Origin: Sporobacter sp038405045
GTDB taxonomy: Bacteria > Bacillota > Clostridia > Oscillospirales > Oscillospiraceae
Length of the DNA stretch: 64,000 nucleotides
NCBI GenBank assembly: GCA_038405045.1
Contig: JBBZIV010000001.1
Span: 248,001 to 312,000, forward strand
Direction: 5' to 3'
A program made the translations under genes and the position numbers. Shown here in pieces: positions 51,680-60,020 of the stretch. The notes beneath the pieces were generated by a model. It ran no database searches. It worked only from the letters and a program-made list of their open reading frames with translations, and was not told where the DNA came from. Position 1 is the first letter of the stretch; each line of letters opens with the position of its first letter.

Positions 51680-52978
51680 GTGACAAAATACATCATTAAC
51701 GGCGGGAAACCGCTGAATGGTGAAGTGATCATCAGCGGCGCAAAAAATGCCGCTGTCGCAATTATTCCCGCGGCCCTGATGGTCGATGGTGTCTGCCGTA
51801 TCGAGAACATTCCGCAGATTTCGGATGTGACGATGCTGCTGAATATCTTAAAGCAGATGGGCGCTGAAATTAGAACGGTCAACAGGCACACGATGGATAT
51901 CGACTGCACAGGTATCAAAACCCATGAGGCGACATTCGACATGATGCGCCGCATTCGTGCGTCATACTATCTGCTGGGGGCGCTTTTGGGCCGGTTCGGC
52001 AGGGCGAGTGTTGCCATGCCGGGCGGCTGCAACTTCGGCGGCGTGCGGCCGATTGACCAGCACGTCAAGGGCTTTACGGCAATGGGCGCAACGTTTGATG
52101 TCAAAAACGGCATTGTTAACGCGGAAACGCCCGGCACGCTGACGGGCGCATCTGTCTATCTTGACGTTGTCTCTGTCGGCGCGACGATCAATATTATGCT
52201 GGCTGCCGCTTTGGCCGAGGGCAAAACGGTTATTGAAAACGCCGCGCGCGAGCCGCACATCGTCGATCTGGCAAACTTTTTAAACTCGATGGGGGCCGAC
52301 GTCCGCGGCGCCGGTACAAACGTCATCAAAATCAAGGGTGTCAAAAAACTCACGGGCGGATTTTACTCCATTATTCCCGATCAGATTGAAGCGGGAACCT
52401 ATATGGCCGCCGCCGCCGGGGCAGGTGGCTGCGTCACCATCAAAAACGTCATCCCGAAGCACTTGGAGTGTATTTCCGGTAAGCTGCGTGAAATGGGCGT
52501 CGAGGTCACCGACCTTGAAGATGCCGTTGTGATCAGCCGCTCATCTCCGATCTTGAAAACGAATATCAAAACGCAGCCATATCCCGGCTTTCCGACGGAT
52601 ATGCAGCCGCAGATGGCAACCCTCTTGTGTTTAGCCGACGGGACAAGCGTTGTCACGGAAGGCGTTTGGGATAACCGGTATAAATATGTTGACGAGCTGG
52701 CAAAAATGGGCTGCCAGATTCAGGTCAACGGCAGAACGGCCGTTATAGAGGGTGTTGCCGGTATGACGGGTGCACCAGTCAAAGCCAGCGATTTGCGCGC
52801 CGGGGCGGCGCTCGTCATCGCGGGGCTGTGTGCCAGCGGCACGACAGAGGTAGAAGGCGTCAGTTACATTGAGCGCGGCTATGAAGATATTGTTGAAAAA
52901 CTCCAGGCGCTTGGGGCGGAAATCACCTGTGTCGAGCTGCCGGACGAAGCCGATGTTGGTGACCGTGAAGCCGTCTAG
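51680..52978 (+). CDS. murA: UDP-N-acetylglucosamine 1-carboxyvinyltransferase MurA
   Basis: The 432-residue protein has the K22-N23 substrate motif GAKNAAVAI and the active loop PGGCNFGGVRPIDQHV with catalytic C117, the target of fosfomycin in sensitive enzymes. The Arg and Asp residues of the second domain (TDMQPQMATLLCLADG, EGVWDNRYKYVDELAKMG) are present. It makes the first committed step of peptidoglycan synthesis. It has its own promoter but is placed between walI and walJ, tying it to cell-wall regulation. GTG start with AGGGTGA. Confidence 0.96.
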   Translation: MTKYIINGGKPLNGEVIISGAKNAAVAIIPAALMVDGVCRIENIPQISDVTMLLNILKQMGAEIRTVNRHTMDIDCTGIKTHEATFDMMRRIRASYYLLGALLGRFGRASVAMPGGCNFGGVRPIDQHVKGFTAMGATFDVKNGIVNAETPGTLTGASVYLDVVSVGATINIMLAAALAEGKTVIENAAREPHIVDLANFLNSMGADVRGAGTNVIKIKGVKKLTGGFYSIIPDQIEAGTYMAAAAGAGGCVTIKNVIPKHLECISGKLREMGVEVTDLEDAVVISRSSPILKTNIKTQPYPGFPTDMQPQMATLLCLADGTSVVTEGVWDNRYKYVDELAKMGCQIQVNGRTAVIEGVAGMTGAPVKASDLRAGAALVIAGLCASGTTEVEGVSYIERGYEDIVEKLQALGAEITCVELPDEADVGDREAV

Positions 52979-53022
52979 CGCAATAGCCACTGAATGACGG
53001 ATTAGCTTTTTAATATGTTTCA

Positions 53023-53043
53023 GGCGGGGGTATCGCCCCCGCC
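53023..53043. repeat. GC-rich hairpin after murA
   Basis: GGCGGGGG (53023-53030) pairs with CCCCCGCC (53036-53043) around TATCG. No T-run follows, so a pause site or Rho-dependent end is as likely as a terminator. Confidence 0.5.
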
Positions 53044-53079
53044 GCTTAGATTGTTAACGGATTTTTGAGGTGATACAAC

Positions 53080-53865
53080 TTGACGGTCTGCACACTGGCC
53101 AGTTCGTCGTCCGGTAACTGCACGCTTGTCTCACACGGCGGGGTGCATGTGCTTATCGACGTTGGCATTTCGCTCCGGCGCATCACCGCAGCACTCAAGC
53201 AACTCGGACTGACGCCCGGCGACTTGTCGGGCGTTTTGCTGACACATGAGCATGCCGACCATATCATTGGCTTGGGGATGCTTGTCAAACACCATCAAAC
53301 GCGGTTTTATGCGCCGAACGGCGTGGCGCAGGCACTTTGTGAAATTGTCCCCGGCGCATCAAGCTGCCTAGTACCGTTTATCGCCGGGACAGAGTTTTCG
53401 CTGGGCGATCTGCTTGTGACAAGTTTTGTCACCCCGCACGACACGCCGGAAAGCGTCGGCTATCGGATTGATTCCGGCCGCTCAACGTTGGCGTTCGTCA
53501 CAGACATCGGCTGTGTGACACAGCCGATATTAAACGCGGTGCTCGGTGCCGACGTTGCCGTTATCGAAGCCAACCACGACGTTAGCATGCTTAAAAACGG
53601 CGCGTATCCGCCGTATTTGAAACGGCGCATTTTGTCCGAGCGCGGCCATCTCTCCAATGCCGACAGCGGGCTTTTTGCCCAGAGGCTTGCTAAATCGGGC
53701 ACGAGAAAGCTGATTTTGGCGCACTTGAGCCGCGAAAACAACACCCCGCGTCTGGCCCTTGAAACGGTCGGCACAGCCCTTATAGCGGCCGGTGCGTCCG
53801 TCGGCGGAGACGTGCTGCTGGAGGCGGCCCCAGCCGACCAGCCGGGCAGGATTTACATAGTATAG
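53080..53865 (+). CDS. walJ: MBL-fold hydrolase WalJ/YycJ
   Basis: The 261-residue metallo-beta-lactamase fold protein begins CTLASSSSGNCTLVS and has LLTHEHADHIIGL (the HxHxDH zinc motif) and VTPHDTPESVGY, then HLSRENNTPRL. This is the YycJ/WalJ signature, a partner of the wal locus linked to DNA/cell-wall coordination. TTG start with TGAGGTGATAC. It is followed 14 bp later by rlmH, as in Bacillus. Confidence 0.92.
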   Translation: MTVCTLASSSSGNCTLVSHGGVHVLIDVGISLRRITAALKQLGLTPGDLSGVLLTHEHADHIIGLGMLVKHHQTRFYAPNGVAQALCEIVPGASSCLVPFIAGTEFSLGDLLVTSFVTPHDTPESVGYRIDSGRSTLAFVTDIGCVTQPILNAVLGADVAVIEANHDVSMLKNGAYPPYLKRRILSERGHLSNADSGLFAQRLAKSGTRKLILAHLSRENNTPRLALETVGTALIAAGASVGGDVLLEAAPADQPGRIYIV

Positions 53866-53879
53866 CCGGAGAACAAAAC

Positions 53880-54362
53880 ATGCTTCACATCAGGCTCATC
53901 TGCGTCGGGAAACTCAAGGAAAAGTTTTATATTGACGCCGTCGGCGAATATGAAAAGCGCCTTTCTGCTTACTGCCGCCTTGAGACCGCGGTGCTTTCAG
54001 AGGTGCGCCTGCCTGACAGGCCGTCCGAGGCAGACGTTGAAGCGGCGCTGCGCGCGGAGGCCGATGGTATCCTCTCAAAGCTTTGGAAGGGTGCCGCTGT
54101 CGTCGCGCTATGCATCGAGGGCGCAGAGCAGGACAGTGGGGACGTTGCCCGGCTTTTGGACAAATACGCAAGCAGCGGCGTTTCGCGCCTGTGTTTTGTA
54201 ATCGGCGGTTCAAACGGCCTGCATGCATCGGTAAAAGCGCTTGCGGATATAAAACTTTCCATGTCGCGCATGACATTTCCGCATCATCTCGCGCGCGTCA
54301 TGCTGCTCGAGCAGCTCTACCGCGGCTTTAAAATCCTCGAGGGCGGCGCGTACCACAAATAA
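53880..54362 (+). CDS. rlmH: 23S rRNA (pseudouridine1915-N3)-methyltransferase RlmH
   Basis: The 160-residue SPOUT methyltransferase has the family start MLHIRLICVGKLKEKFY, the SAM knot FVIGGSNGLH and the C-terminal MSRMTFPHHLARVMLLEQLYRG. It modifies position 1915 of 23S rRNA. It ends the conserved wal-rlmH locus. Confidence 0.96.
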   Translation: MLHIRLICVGKLKEKFYIDAVGEYEKRLSAYCRLETAVLSEVRLPDRPSEADVEAALRAEADGILSKLWKGAAVVALCIEGAEQDSGDVARLLDKYASSGVSRLCFVIGGSNGLHASVKALADIKLSMSRMTFPHHLARVMLLEQLYRGFKILEGGAYHK

Positions 54363-54431
54363 AGCTGTGTCTTTTGAGCTGAGTCAATTGTGCGTGCTTA
54401 TCCGCATGATGACAAGGAGGGGTGTTTTGGT

Positions 54432-54857
54432 ATGGCGGAATATTCAGACATTGGTAAAACAAAAGCAGCCGGTTATGAAATTGGTTTGCGGAAAACCTTC
54501 CCCGTGGACAGCGTTGCTGTTTGGGCTCTTCTCATGTCCGACGATGCTGTTGCCCTGTGGCTGGGGCGCGCGTCGGACTTGACAATTGAAAAAGGGAAGA
54601 CGTATCGGCTCGAGAACGGGGCAACGGGCGAGTTCCGCGTTGTCAAGCCGGGCTCGCACGTGCGCTTGACGTATAAATCGGCTGACGCAGAAGCGGCGTC
54701 AACCATTCAGCTTCGTGTCATCGCCAAGGAGAACGGTAAAACAACCGTCAGCTTTCATCAAGAGAAACTTGACAGCGCCGAGGCGCGCGCCCATGCCGCA
54801 GAGCACTGGTCGCGCGTCATGAAGCAGCTTGAGAACTTACTCACCGCGCATGCCTAG
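54432..54857 (+). CDS. SRPBCC (Aha1-like/START) domain protein
   Basis: This 141-residue protein matches the SRPBCC/Aha1-like pattern: KTFPVDSVAVWALLMSDD, then GATGEFRVVKPGSHVRLTY, a beta-grip, and a long C-terminal helix with HWSRVMKQLENLL. AAGGAGG lies upstream of ATG 54432. Ligand unknown. It follows rlmH and precedes the DUF2007-like gene on the same strand, probably in one transcript. Confidence 0.78.
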   Translation: MAEYSDIGKTKAAGYEIGLRKTFPVDSVAVWALLMSDDAVALWLGRASDLTIEKGKTYRLENGATGEFRVVKPGSHVRLTYKSADAEAASTIQLRVIAKENGKTTVSFHQEKLDSAEARAHAAEHWSRVMKQLENLLTAHA

Positions 54858-54898
54858 CGGCGCGACTGACGTATTTGTTTGAATCATCGGAGGTTTTT

Positions 54899-55237
54899 AT
54901 GGATTTATTGGGGTTTGGCAAAAAGAAAAAAATAACGGATATCTGGCCGAAGGATGACATGGGGGAAATGATTGCCCCGGCGTTTTTGATGCATGCCGGT
55001 GGCAGCCCTGTGGATACAGAAGTGACGCTCAGTCTTTTGGAGGCGTATGGCATACCGGCCATCTGCCAATACCCCAACAACGGCGAGTTCGGTAAGCTGA
55101 TCATCGGCCACGCCGCAGGCGGCGTCGATATTTTTGTGCCCGAAACGCTATTGGAAGACGCGCAGAACATCTTAAGCGCCGACGTCGTTGATGAAAACGA
55201 CGTGACGGATAAAAACGATAACGACAAGGATGCGTAA
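54899..55237 (+). CDS. DUF2007-like putative signal-transducing protein
   Basis: A 112-residue protein with MDLLGFGKKKK, a ferredoxin-like segment LSLLEAYGIPAICQYPNNGEFGKLIIGHAAGGVDIFVPETLLEDAQNIL as in DUF2007 (putative signal-transducing) proteins, and an acidic Asp/Asn tail. ATG 54899 has CGGAGG. Role unknown. The next gene starts 2 bp later. Confidence 0.6.
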   Translation: MDLLGFGKKKKITDIWPKDDMGEMIAPAFLMHAGGSPVDTEVTLSLLEAYGIPAICQYPNNGEFGKLIIGHAAGGVDIFVPETLLEDAQNILSADVVDENDVTDKNDNDKDA

Positions 55238-55238
55238 A

Positions 55239-56966
55239 ATGGGGTATTTGGACGAGTATGTGAAATGGCTTCATAGCCCGGCGCTGACAGATGCCGAGCG
55301 CACAGAGCTTCGCGGCTATTCGGGCATAGATAAGGAGATTGAAAGCCGTTTTTTCAGCCAGCTGTCGTTTGGCACGGCCGGGCTCCGCGGTGTAATGGGT
55401 ATCGGGCTGTACCGCATGAACCGATATGTCATCCGCCACGCCACACAGGCCTTTGCGGAAGTGATTTTAGAAGAAGGCGGCCAATCAGAAAATGGCGGCG
55501 TTGCCGTCTGCTATGACTGCCGCAACAACAGCCGCACTTTTGCCGTGGAGGCCGCCTGCGTCATGGCGGCAAACGGTATTCCGGTTAAAATTTTTGAGTC
55601 ACTGCGCCCGACGCCGGAGCTCTCCTTTGCTGTCCGCCACTACGGCCTAACGGCCGGCATCAACGTCACCGCCAGCCATAACCCTAAGGAATACAACGGC
55701 TATAAGGTCTACTGGGCTGACGGTGCCCAGCTGCCGCCACACCACGCCGATGCCATCGCCGCAAAAATGGCGGCGCTGGATGTTTTTGCGTCGGTTAAAA
55801 CGATGGATTATGATGAAGCAGTTTCTCAAGGCCTGATCACCGTCATGGGTGACGAGACGGACGAACGCTTTTTGGAAAACGTGATGGCGCAGGCAAACGA
55901 CCCGCACGCCGTCAGAAATGTAGCCGACACGTTTAAAATGGTCTTCACGCCGTTTCACGGAACGGGATACCGCCTCGTACCGGAAGCGCTCCGGCGTCTC
56001 GGCATCAAAAACCTCATCTGCGTCCCGGAGCAGATGGTGCCGGACGGTAATTTTCCGACGGTGCAGTCGCCCAATCCCGAAAACGCCGAGGGCTTTCATC
56101 TGGCCGTGGCGCTTGCCAAAGACAACGGGGCAGACTTCATCCTCGGCACGGACCCGGACGCCGACCGCGTCGGTATTATGGTGCGTGACGATCATGGGGA
56201 TTTTGTGACGATTTCCGGCAATCAAACAGGCGTTTTGCTCCTCGATTACCTAATTGGGGCCAAGAAGCGGGCGGGCACGATGCCCAATAAGCCCGTTGCG
56301 CTCAAGACGATCGTAACGACCGAGATGGCGCGGCGCGTCTGCCAAGAAAATGGCGTTGAGTGCTTTGACACGTTTACCGGCTTTAAATTTATGGCCGAGC
56401 GCAAAAACGAGCTGGAAGCAACCGGCGCAGGGCACGTTATCTTCTCTTATGAGGAGTCTTACGGCTATATGATCGGCGATTTTGTGCGCGATAAGGACGC
56501 CGTCACAGCCTCGCTCCTTTTGACTGAAATGGCGGCCTGGTACGCCGGGCAAAATATGACGCTTTATGATGCGCTTGGGGCGCTGTACCGCCAATATGGC
56601 TATTACAGCGAAAAAACGCTGAATCTCATGATGCCCGGTATGGAGGGCCTTACTGCAATGCAATCGCTCATGGCACGCCTGCGTCAATCGCCGCCGTCGG
56701 CCATAGCGGGCGTACCCGTTTCTGCCGTCAAGGATTACGAGTCCGGTGTCTCGTTCAATTTAAAAACCGGGGAAAAAACGCCGATGGCGCTCAAGGGCTC
56801 AAACGTTCTCCGCTTCGAGACGGTGGACGGCACCGTCATTCTCATCCGGCCGTCCGGCACAGAGCCGAAGGTTAAAGTCTACGTGCTGGCCACCGGCAAA
56901 GACAGGGAAGATTGTAGCGAAAAAATCGCCAAATATGCGGTGTGGGCGGAAACGCTGAAAAGCTGA
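55239..56966 (+). CDS. Phosphoglucomutase/phosphomannomutase
   Basis: The 575-residue alpha-D-phosphohexomutase has the phosphoserine loop TASHNPKEYNGYKVYW, the metal loop DPDADRVGI, the sugar-binding EESYGYMIG and the phosphate-contact RPSGTEPKVKVY. It interconverts hexose 1- and 6-phosphates; PgcA-like length favours phosphoglucomutase. ATG 55239 is preferred to 55230 because AAGGA is 8 nt upstream. Confidence 0.93.
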   Translation: MGYLDEYVKWLHSPALTDAERTELRGYSGIDKEIESRFFSQLSFGTAGLRGVMGIGLYRMNRYVIRHATQAFAEVILEEGGQSENGGVAVCYDCRNNSRTFAVEAACVMAANGIPVKIFESLRPTPELSFAVRHYGLTAGINVTASHNPKEYNGYKVYWADGAQLPPHHADAIAAKMAALDVFASVKTMDYDEAVSQGLITVMGDETDERFLENVMAQANDPHAVRNVADTFKMVFTPFHGTGYRLVPEALRRLGIKNLICVPEQMVPDGNFPTVQSPNPENAEGFHLAVALAKDNGADFILGTDPDADRVGIMVRDDHGDFVTISGNQTGVLLLDYLIGAKKRAGTMPNKPVALKTIVTTEMARRVCQENGVECFDTFTGFKFMAERKNELEATGAGHVIFSYEESYGYMIGDFVRDKDAVTASLLLTEMAAWYAGQNMTLYDALGALYRQYGYYSEKTLNLMMPGMEGLTAMQSLMARLRQSPPSAIAGVPVSAVKDYESGVSFNLKTGEKTPMALKGSNVLRFETVDGTVILIRPSGTEPKVKVYVLATGKDREDCSEKIAKYAVWAETLKS

Positions 56967-57009
56967 TTCGATGACCGGCGGGGCATATCGCTTATCTGCC
57001 CAATAAAAT

Positions 57010-57081
57010 AAAAAGATTCTTCGGGGCGGCAGCCCCTCAGAATGACGTGTCATTCTGAGCCATACGGCGAAGAATCTTTTT
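57010..57081. repeat. Cruciform intergenic repeat
   Basis: AAAAAGATTCTTCG (57010-57023) pairs with CGAAGAATCTTTTT (57068-57081). Inside are GGGG/CCCC (57023-57036) and CTCAGAATGAC (57036-57046) paired with GTCATTCTGAG (57049-57059). The result is a three-way junction. The TCATTCTGAG...CGAAGAATC wording resembles palindromic repeats scattered between genes in several bacterial groups. It lies between converging genes, so it may also end both transcripts. Confidence 0.7.
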
Positions 57082-57101
57082 CAGTTTAAAAGCTGTTGCG
57101 C

Positions 57102-58070
57102 TTACGCCGCCTTCAGGCGAATGTCGCCGCTGACGGTTTTGAAGGTGTACGGCGCGCTGTCAGACGTCCTGACAGGGATATCGCTTGAAAAATCGCCGGA
57201 CGTACTGTCGTAGGAAACGGTGAGGTCGGCTCCTGCGGGTATTTTCACGGTGATCTCGCCGGAGGTGGATGCGCAGGACATGGTGGCGGGATTGACGCTG
57301 CTGGACACAGTCATGTCGCCGGAGACGCTGTGCGTTTCAACAGACTGGAAAGTGCCGGAAAGCTGCCCATTGCCCGAGGTTGTCGTAACGTTGAGGGCAC
57401 CGGATGAAACGGAACCAAGGCGTATGTCGCCGGAAACTGTGTTGAGCGTGAGGGCAGAAGTTGTCATGCTTGTCACGGTGATTTCGCCCGAGACGGAACG
57501 GATCGCTGCTGATCCGGCGTTGAGGTCGTGGACGACCGTGCTGCCGGAGGTCTCTGTTATTTTGAGTGTCGCGGCGGTCAGGCTCTCCATCTCGAGCTCT
57601 GCCGACGTGGCGTTGACGGTCAGGTAATTGATTTTATTCGCCAGGGACGACGGGACGAGGAGCTCCAGCTTCTTTGTTGGCAGGTTGACGACAGGGCCTG
57701 GGGCGTTATACTGGACTTCGAGTGTCGTTCCGTTGATGGTGTAGGTGAGCTTTTCGCTGTCTTTGATGGCGCGTTTGGCATACTCCGTCAGCTTAATGTC
57801 GGTGCCGTCATACGGTTTTATGACGATGGCTCCGGCCGTCCAGTTCACATTGAGGCTGTCGACGCCGCCCGTCGGGACGGTATATGTTCCCGCCTCGCTG
57901 TAGGGGCCGGACAAATCTTCAATCCCGCCGATGGAAAAATGCAGAAAATCAAATTTAAAGTCAGTGCCGATGCCAAACAGATTGCCTGTGACAAACCAGA
58001 TGGCAAGCCCTGTTAAAACGGCGGCCGTAATGAGCCAGCAGATGATCGTAATAATTTTTTGTCTATTCAC
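57102..58070 (-). CDS. DUF4097-type beta-solenoid surface protein
   Basis: The protein has 322 residues, one N-terminal membrane helix (IITIICWLITAAVLTGLAIWF) and a long outer domain of short beta repeats, VSGDI, TSGNG, VSGEI, spaced by about 20 residues, the DUF4097 pattern. GTG 58070 is chosen with GAGG 8 nt upstream. It is the last gene of a PadR/HAAS operon, and this trio is typical of envelope-stress sensing in Firmicutes. It is a cell-surface protein of unknown partner. Confidence 0.85.
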   Translation of the reverse strand: MNRQKIITIICWLITAAVLTGLAIWFVTGNLFGIGTDFKFDFLHFSIGGIEDLSGPYSEAGTYTVPTGGVDSLNVNWTAGAIVIKPYDGTDIKLTEYAKRAIKDSEKLTYTINGTTLEVQYNAPGPVVNLPTKKLELLVPSSLANKINYLTVNATSAELEMESLTAATLKITETSGSTVVHDLNAGSAAIRSVSGEITVTSMTTSALTLNTVSGDIRLGSVSSGALNVTTTSGNGQLSGTFQSVETHSVSGDMTVSSSVNPATMSCASTSGEITVKIPAGADLTVSYDSTSGDFSSDIPVRTSDSAPYTFKTVSGDIRLKAA

Positions 58071-58080
58071 AGCCATCACC

Positions 58081-58740
58081 TCATTTTTTCATCATGAAGC
58101 CGACGTTGAGAAGCGATTGCACGGCCCCGCCAATGATGAAGATGACCCAGGTAATATACCAGGCTTGCGTTGTGAAGCTGATGATGAAGTACAAAGCGAC
58201 GATGAGAGACCAAACGGCACCGGAGACGGCGTCGCGCAGGGCCTTTTTGTCTCGTGTGTCTGACTGCCACTGCCGGAATTCCTCCACAACGGTGTCGTCC
58301 TCGCGGATGTATTTCGGCTTGGACATATGATTGTAGATCAGAAGGCCCGTTGCGCCAGCGATGAGCAGAAACATGATGACAACACCGATCACGCCGGCTG
58401 TGCCGCTTTGGAAAACAGCGCCGAGCACGATGAGCGGGACGACGCTGAGAATATACAACATCACGGCAATCGCCGTCAACATTGCCGTCTTCTGGCGCTG
58501 TGCGTTTTGATCCTCCGGGTTTATAGTATCCCGTTCTAGGTCCTTCATGAGACCGCTGATGTCGCCGATGCCCGCAATAGCGATGTTATAGGCGGCCTCC
58601 GGCGTCTTGCCCTCTGAGAGCAGATCGTTGTATTTCTCCGTGAGGTTTTGAATCATTTCTTCTTTGAGCTCAACGGCCTTGCGCGTTGGGGCGGTGTTCT
58701 GGAACAGACCGTCAATGTATCGGCGAATTTTGTCTTCCAT
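58081..58740 (-). CDS. HAAS/DUF1700-type membrane protein
   Basis: The 219-residue protein begins MEDKIRRYIDGLF and has an N-terminal HAAS helix region (ELKEEMIQNLTEKYNDL...AAY). Four membrane helices follow in pairs. HAAS-domain proteins are paired with PadR regulators and sit next to DUF4097 genes; the HAAS region may contact the regulator or a transporter. ATG 58740 has GGAGG. It is in the operon padR-HAAS-DUF4097. Confidence 0.8.
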   Translation of the reverse strand: MEDKIRRYIDGLFQNTAPTRKAVELKEEMIQNLTEKYNDLLSEGKTPEAAYNIAIAGIGDISGLMKDLERDTINPEDQNAQRQKTAMLTAIAVMLYILSVVPLIVLGAVFQSGTAGVIGVVIMFLLIAGATGLLIYNHMSKPKYIREDDTVVEEFRQWQSDTRDKKALRDAVSGAVWSLIVALYFIISFTTQAWYITWVIFIIGGAVQSLLNVGFMMKK

Positions 58741-58742
58741 AT

Positions 58743-59078
58743 TTATTTGTCCTCCCACTCAATTAAGTTGTCAATCAGTTCTTTTGCCGTTTTCCAGTCT
58801 TTTAATAGACTTTTAAAGGTCTCTTTGCCGATCTCGGTGATGCGGTAATAGCGGCGGCGCGCGCCCGTCGTCTCATCGCCCCAGTAGGACTCGATACAGC
58901 CCTCCTGCTCAAGACGGCGGAAAGCAGAATAGAGTGTGGCTTCCTTCAGCTCATATCGGCCGCCTGATTTCTGCTGGATCGCTTTGTTGATCTCATAGCC
59001 GTAGTTGTCACCACCCATCAGCCGGGCGAGAATAATGGTGTCGGTGTGACCGCGTATGAGATCTGACGCTATGGACAT
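58743..59078 (-). CDS. PadR-family transcriptional regulator
   Basis: The 111-residue protein has the PadR fold: RGHTDTIILARLMGGDNYGY, EATLYSAFRRLEQEG, and YYRITEIGKE. It has GGAGGG before the ATG. A strong inverted repeat ending in ATGT/ACAT overlaps its promoter, so autorepression is likely. The next genes downstream on the same strand encode HAAS and DUF4097 proteins, 2 bp away. Confidence 0.92.
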   Translation of the reverse strand: MSIASDLIRGHTDTIILARLMGGDNYGYEINKAIQQKSGGRYELKEATLYSAFRRLEQEGCIESYWGDETTGARRRYYRITEIGKETFKSLLKDWKTAKELIDNLIEWEDK

Positions 59079-59118
59079 AGTATCCCTCCGATGCGGTGTA
59101 TTCCAAAATTGTATCTAC

Positions 59119-59157
59119 AACATAACACAACATACATCGCCTGTCAATGTATGTTGT
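59119..59157 (-). promoter_or_regulatory. PadR operator and promoter
   Basis: On the minus strand TTGACA (59147-59142) and TATGTT (59124-59119) are 17 bp apart. ACAACATACAT (59127-59137) and ATGTATGTTGT (59147-59157) are perfect 11-bp inverted arms with a 9-bp gap and cover the -35 and spacer. A further TACAACAT half-site overlaps the -10. This fits PadR-type ATGT/ACAT recognition. Confidence 0.8.
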
Positions 59158-59212
59158 AAAAATATTTATAAAATAATTTTAGGTATGGCGGACGACAGAA
59201 TCGGGCTGAAAC

Positions 59213-59248
59213 AAAAGGAGCCCTTCCAAAACCGGAAGGGCACCTTTT
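59213..59248. terminator. Intrinsic terminator after the ABC permease
   Basis: AAAAGGAGCCCTTCC (59213-59227) pairs with GGAAGGGCACCTTTT (59234-59248) except for one bulged A on each side. Both strands end in T-rich sequence, so it can act on either; it lies just after the ABC permease stop. Confidence 0.8.
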
Positions 59249-59264
59249 TGTTATGTTGCCAAAG

Positions 59265-60020
59265 CTAGGCCACAACTTTACGGTAGACGCGTGTGGCCCA
59301 CCAGAGCACGAAAGCCGTCAGCGGTACCATAATGGCGGCAGCCTCCAGAACGGTCACATTCAGAATGGAACCGGCTGTCAACACGCGTGAGGCTTCAACA
59401 AGGTAAAACAACGGATTGAAGTGCGCGATGACCTGCAGCCACATGGGGCCGATGGTGATCGGCAGAAGAACGCCGGATAACAGGGTAATCGGCAGCTGCA
59501 GCGTTGTAATCAGCGCGGCGACACTGCCGGATGTTTTCAACAATAGGCCGATGCTCACAGCCGTCGCCGAGATTGTCGCCGTTAAAAGGCATAGCAAAAG
59601 CAGCAGGATAACAAGCCCAGGAAGGCTTGCCGTAAAGCCGAAGAGGCAGGAGATGGAGATGAGCAGCAGCGCCGAGGCAAGGAAAATAAGCGTGTCGCGT
59701 AAGACGCTACCCATCAGCAGGGAAAAGCGGCTGGCGGGGCTGACACGAAAACGCTCCGTCACGCCCGTCTGCAATTCGTTGACAATTGTCCAAGCCTCGC
59801 CGATGCCGGAGGAAAAGGCAAAAAGCGTCAAAAGACCCGGCACAAACGTGTTCAGAACGTTCCCGCCAAGCGCCGAAGACTGTAAGCCTTTGAGCAATGG
59901 TGCAAACAGCGCGAGGTAAAGCACGGGCATCGAAAACTCTGACACGATCCAGACCGGCTCGCGCAGCAGCTCCAAGAGTTTTCGGCGAAACAGCAGCCCG
60001 ATCTCAGTCATGCGTTTCAC
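59265..60020 (-). CDS. ABC-2 type exporter permease
   Basis: This 251-residue permease has six membrane helices and the ABC-2 conserved segment HFNPLFYLVEASRVLTAG near the C-terminus. GTG 60020 has GGAGG 6 nt upstream and overlaps the ATPase stop by 17 bp. With the ATPase it forms a DrrAB-like exporter; substrate unknown. Confidence 0.9.
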   Translation of the reverse strand: MKRMTEIGLLFRRKLLELLREPVWIVSEFSMPVLYLALFAPLLKGLQSSALGGNVLNTFVPGLLTLFAFSSGIGEAWTIVNELQTGVTERFRVSPASRFSLLMGSVLRDTLIFLASALLLISISCLFGFTASLPGLVILLLLLCLLTATISATAVSIGLLLKTSGSVAALITTLQLPITLLSGVLLPITIGPMWLQVIAHFNPLFYLVEASRVLTAGSILNVTVLEAAAIMVPLTAFVLWWATRVYRKVVA

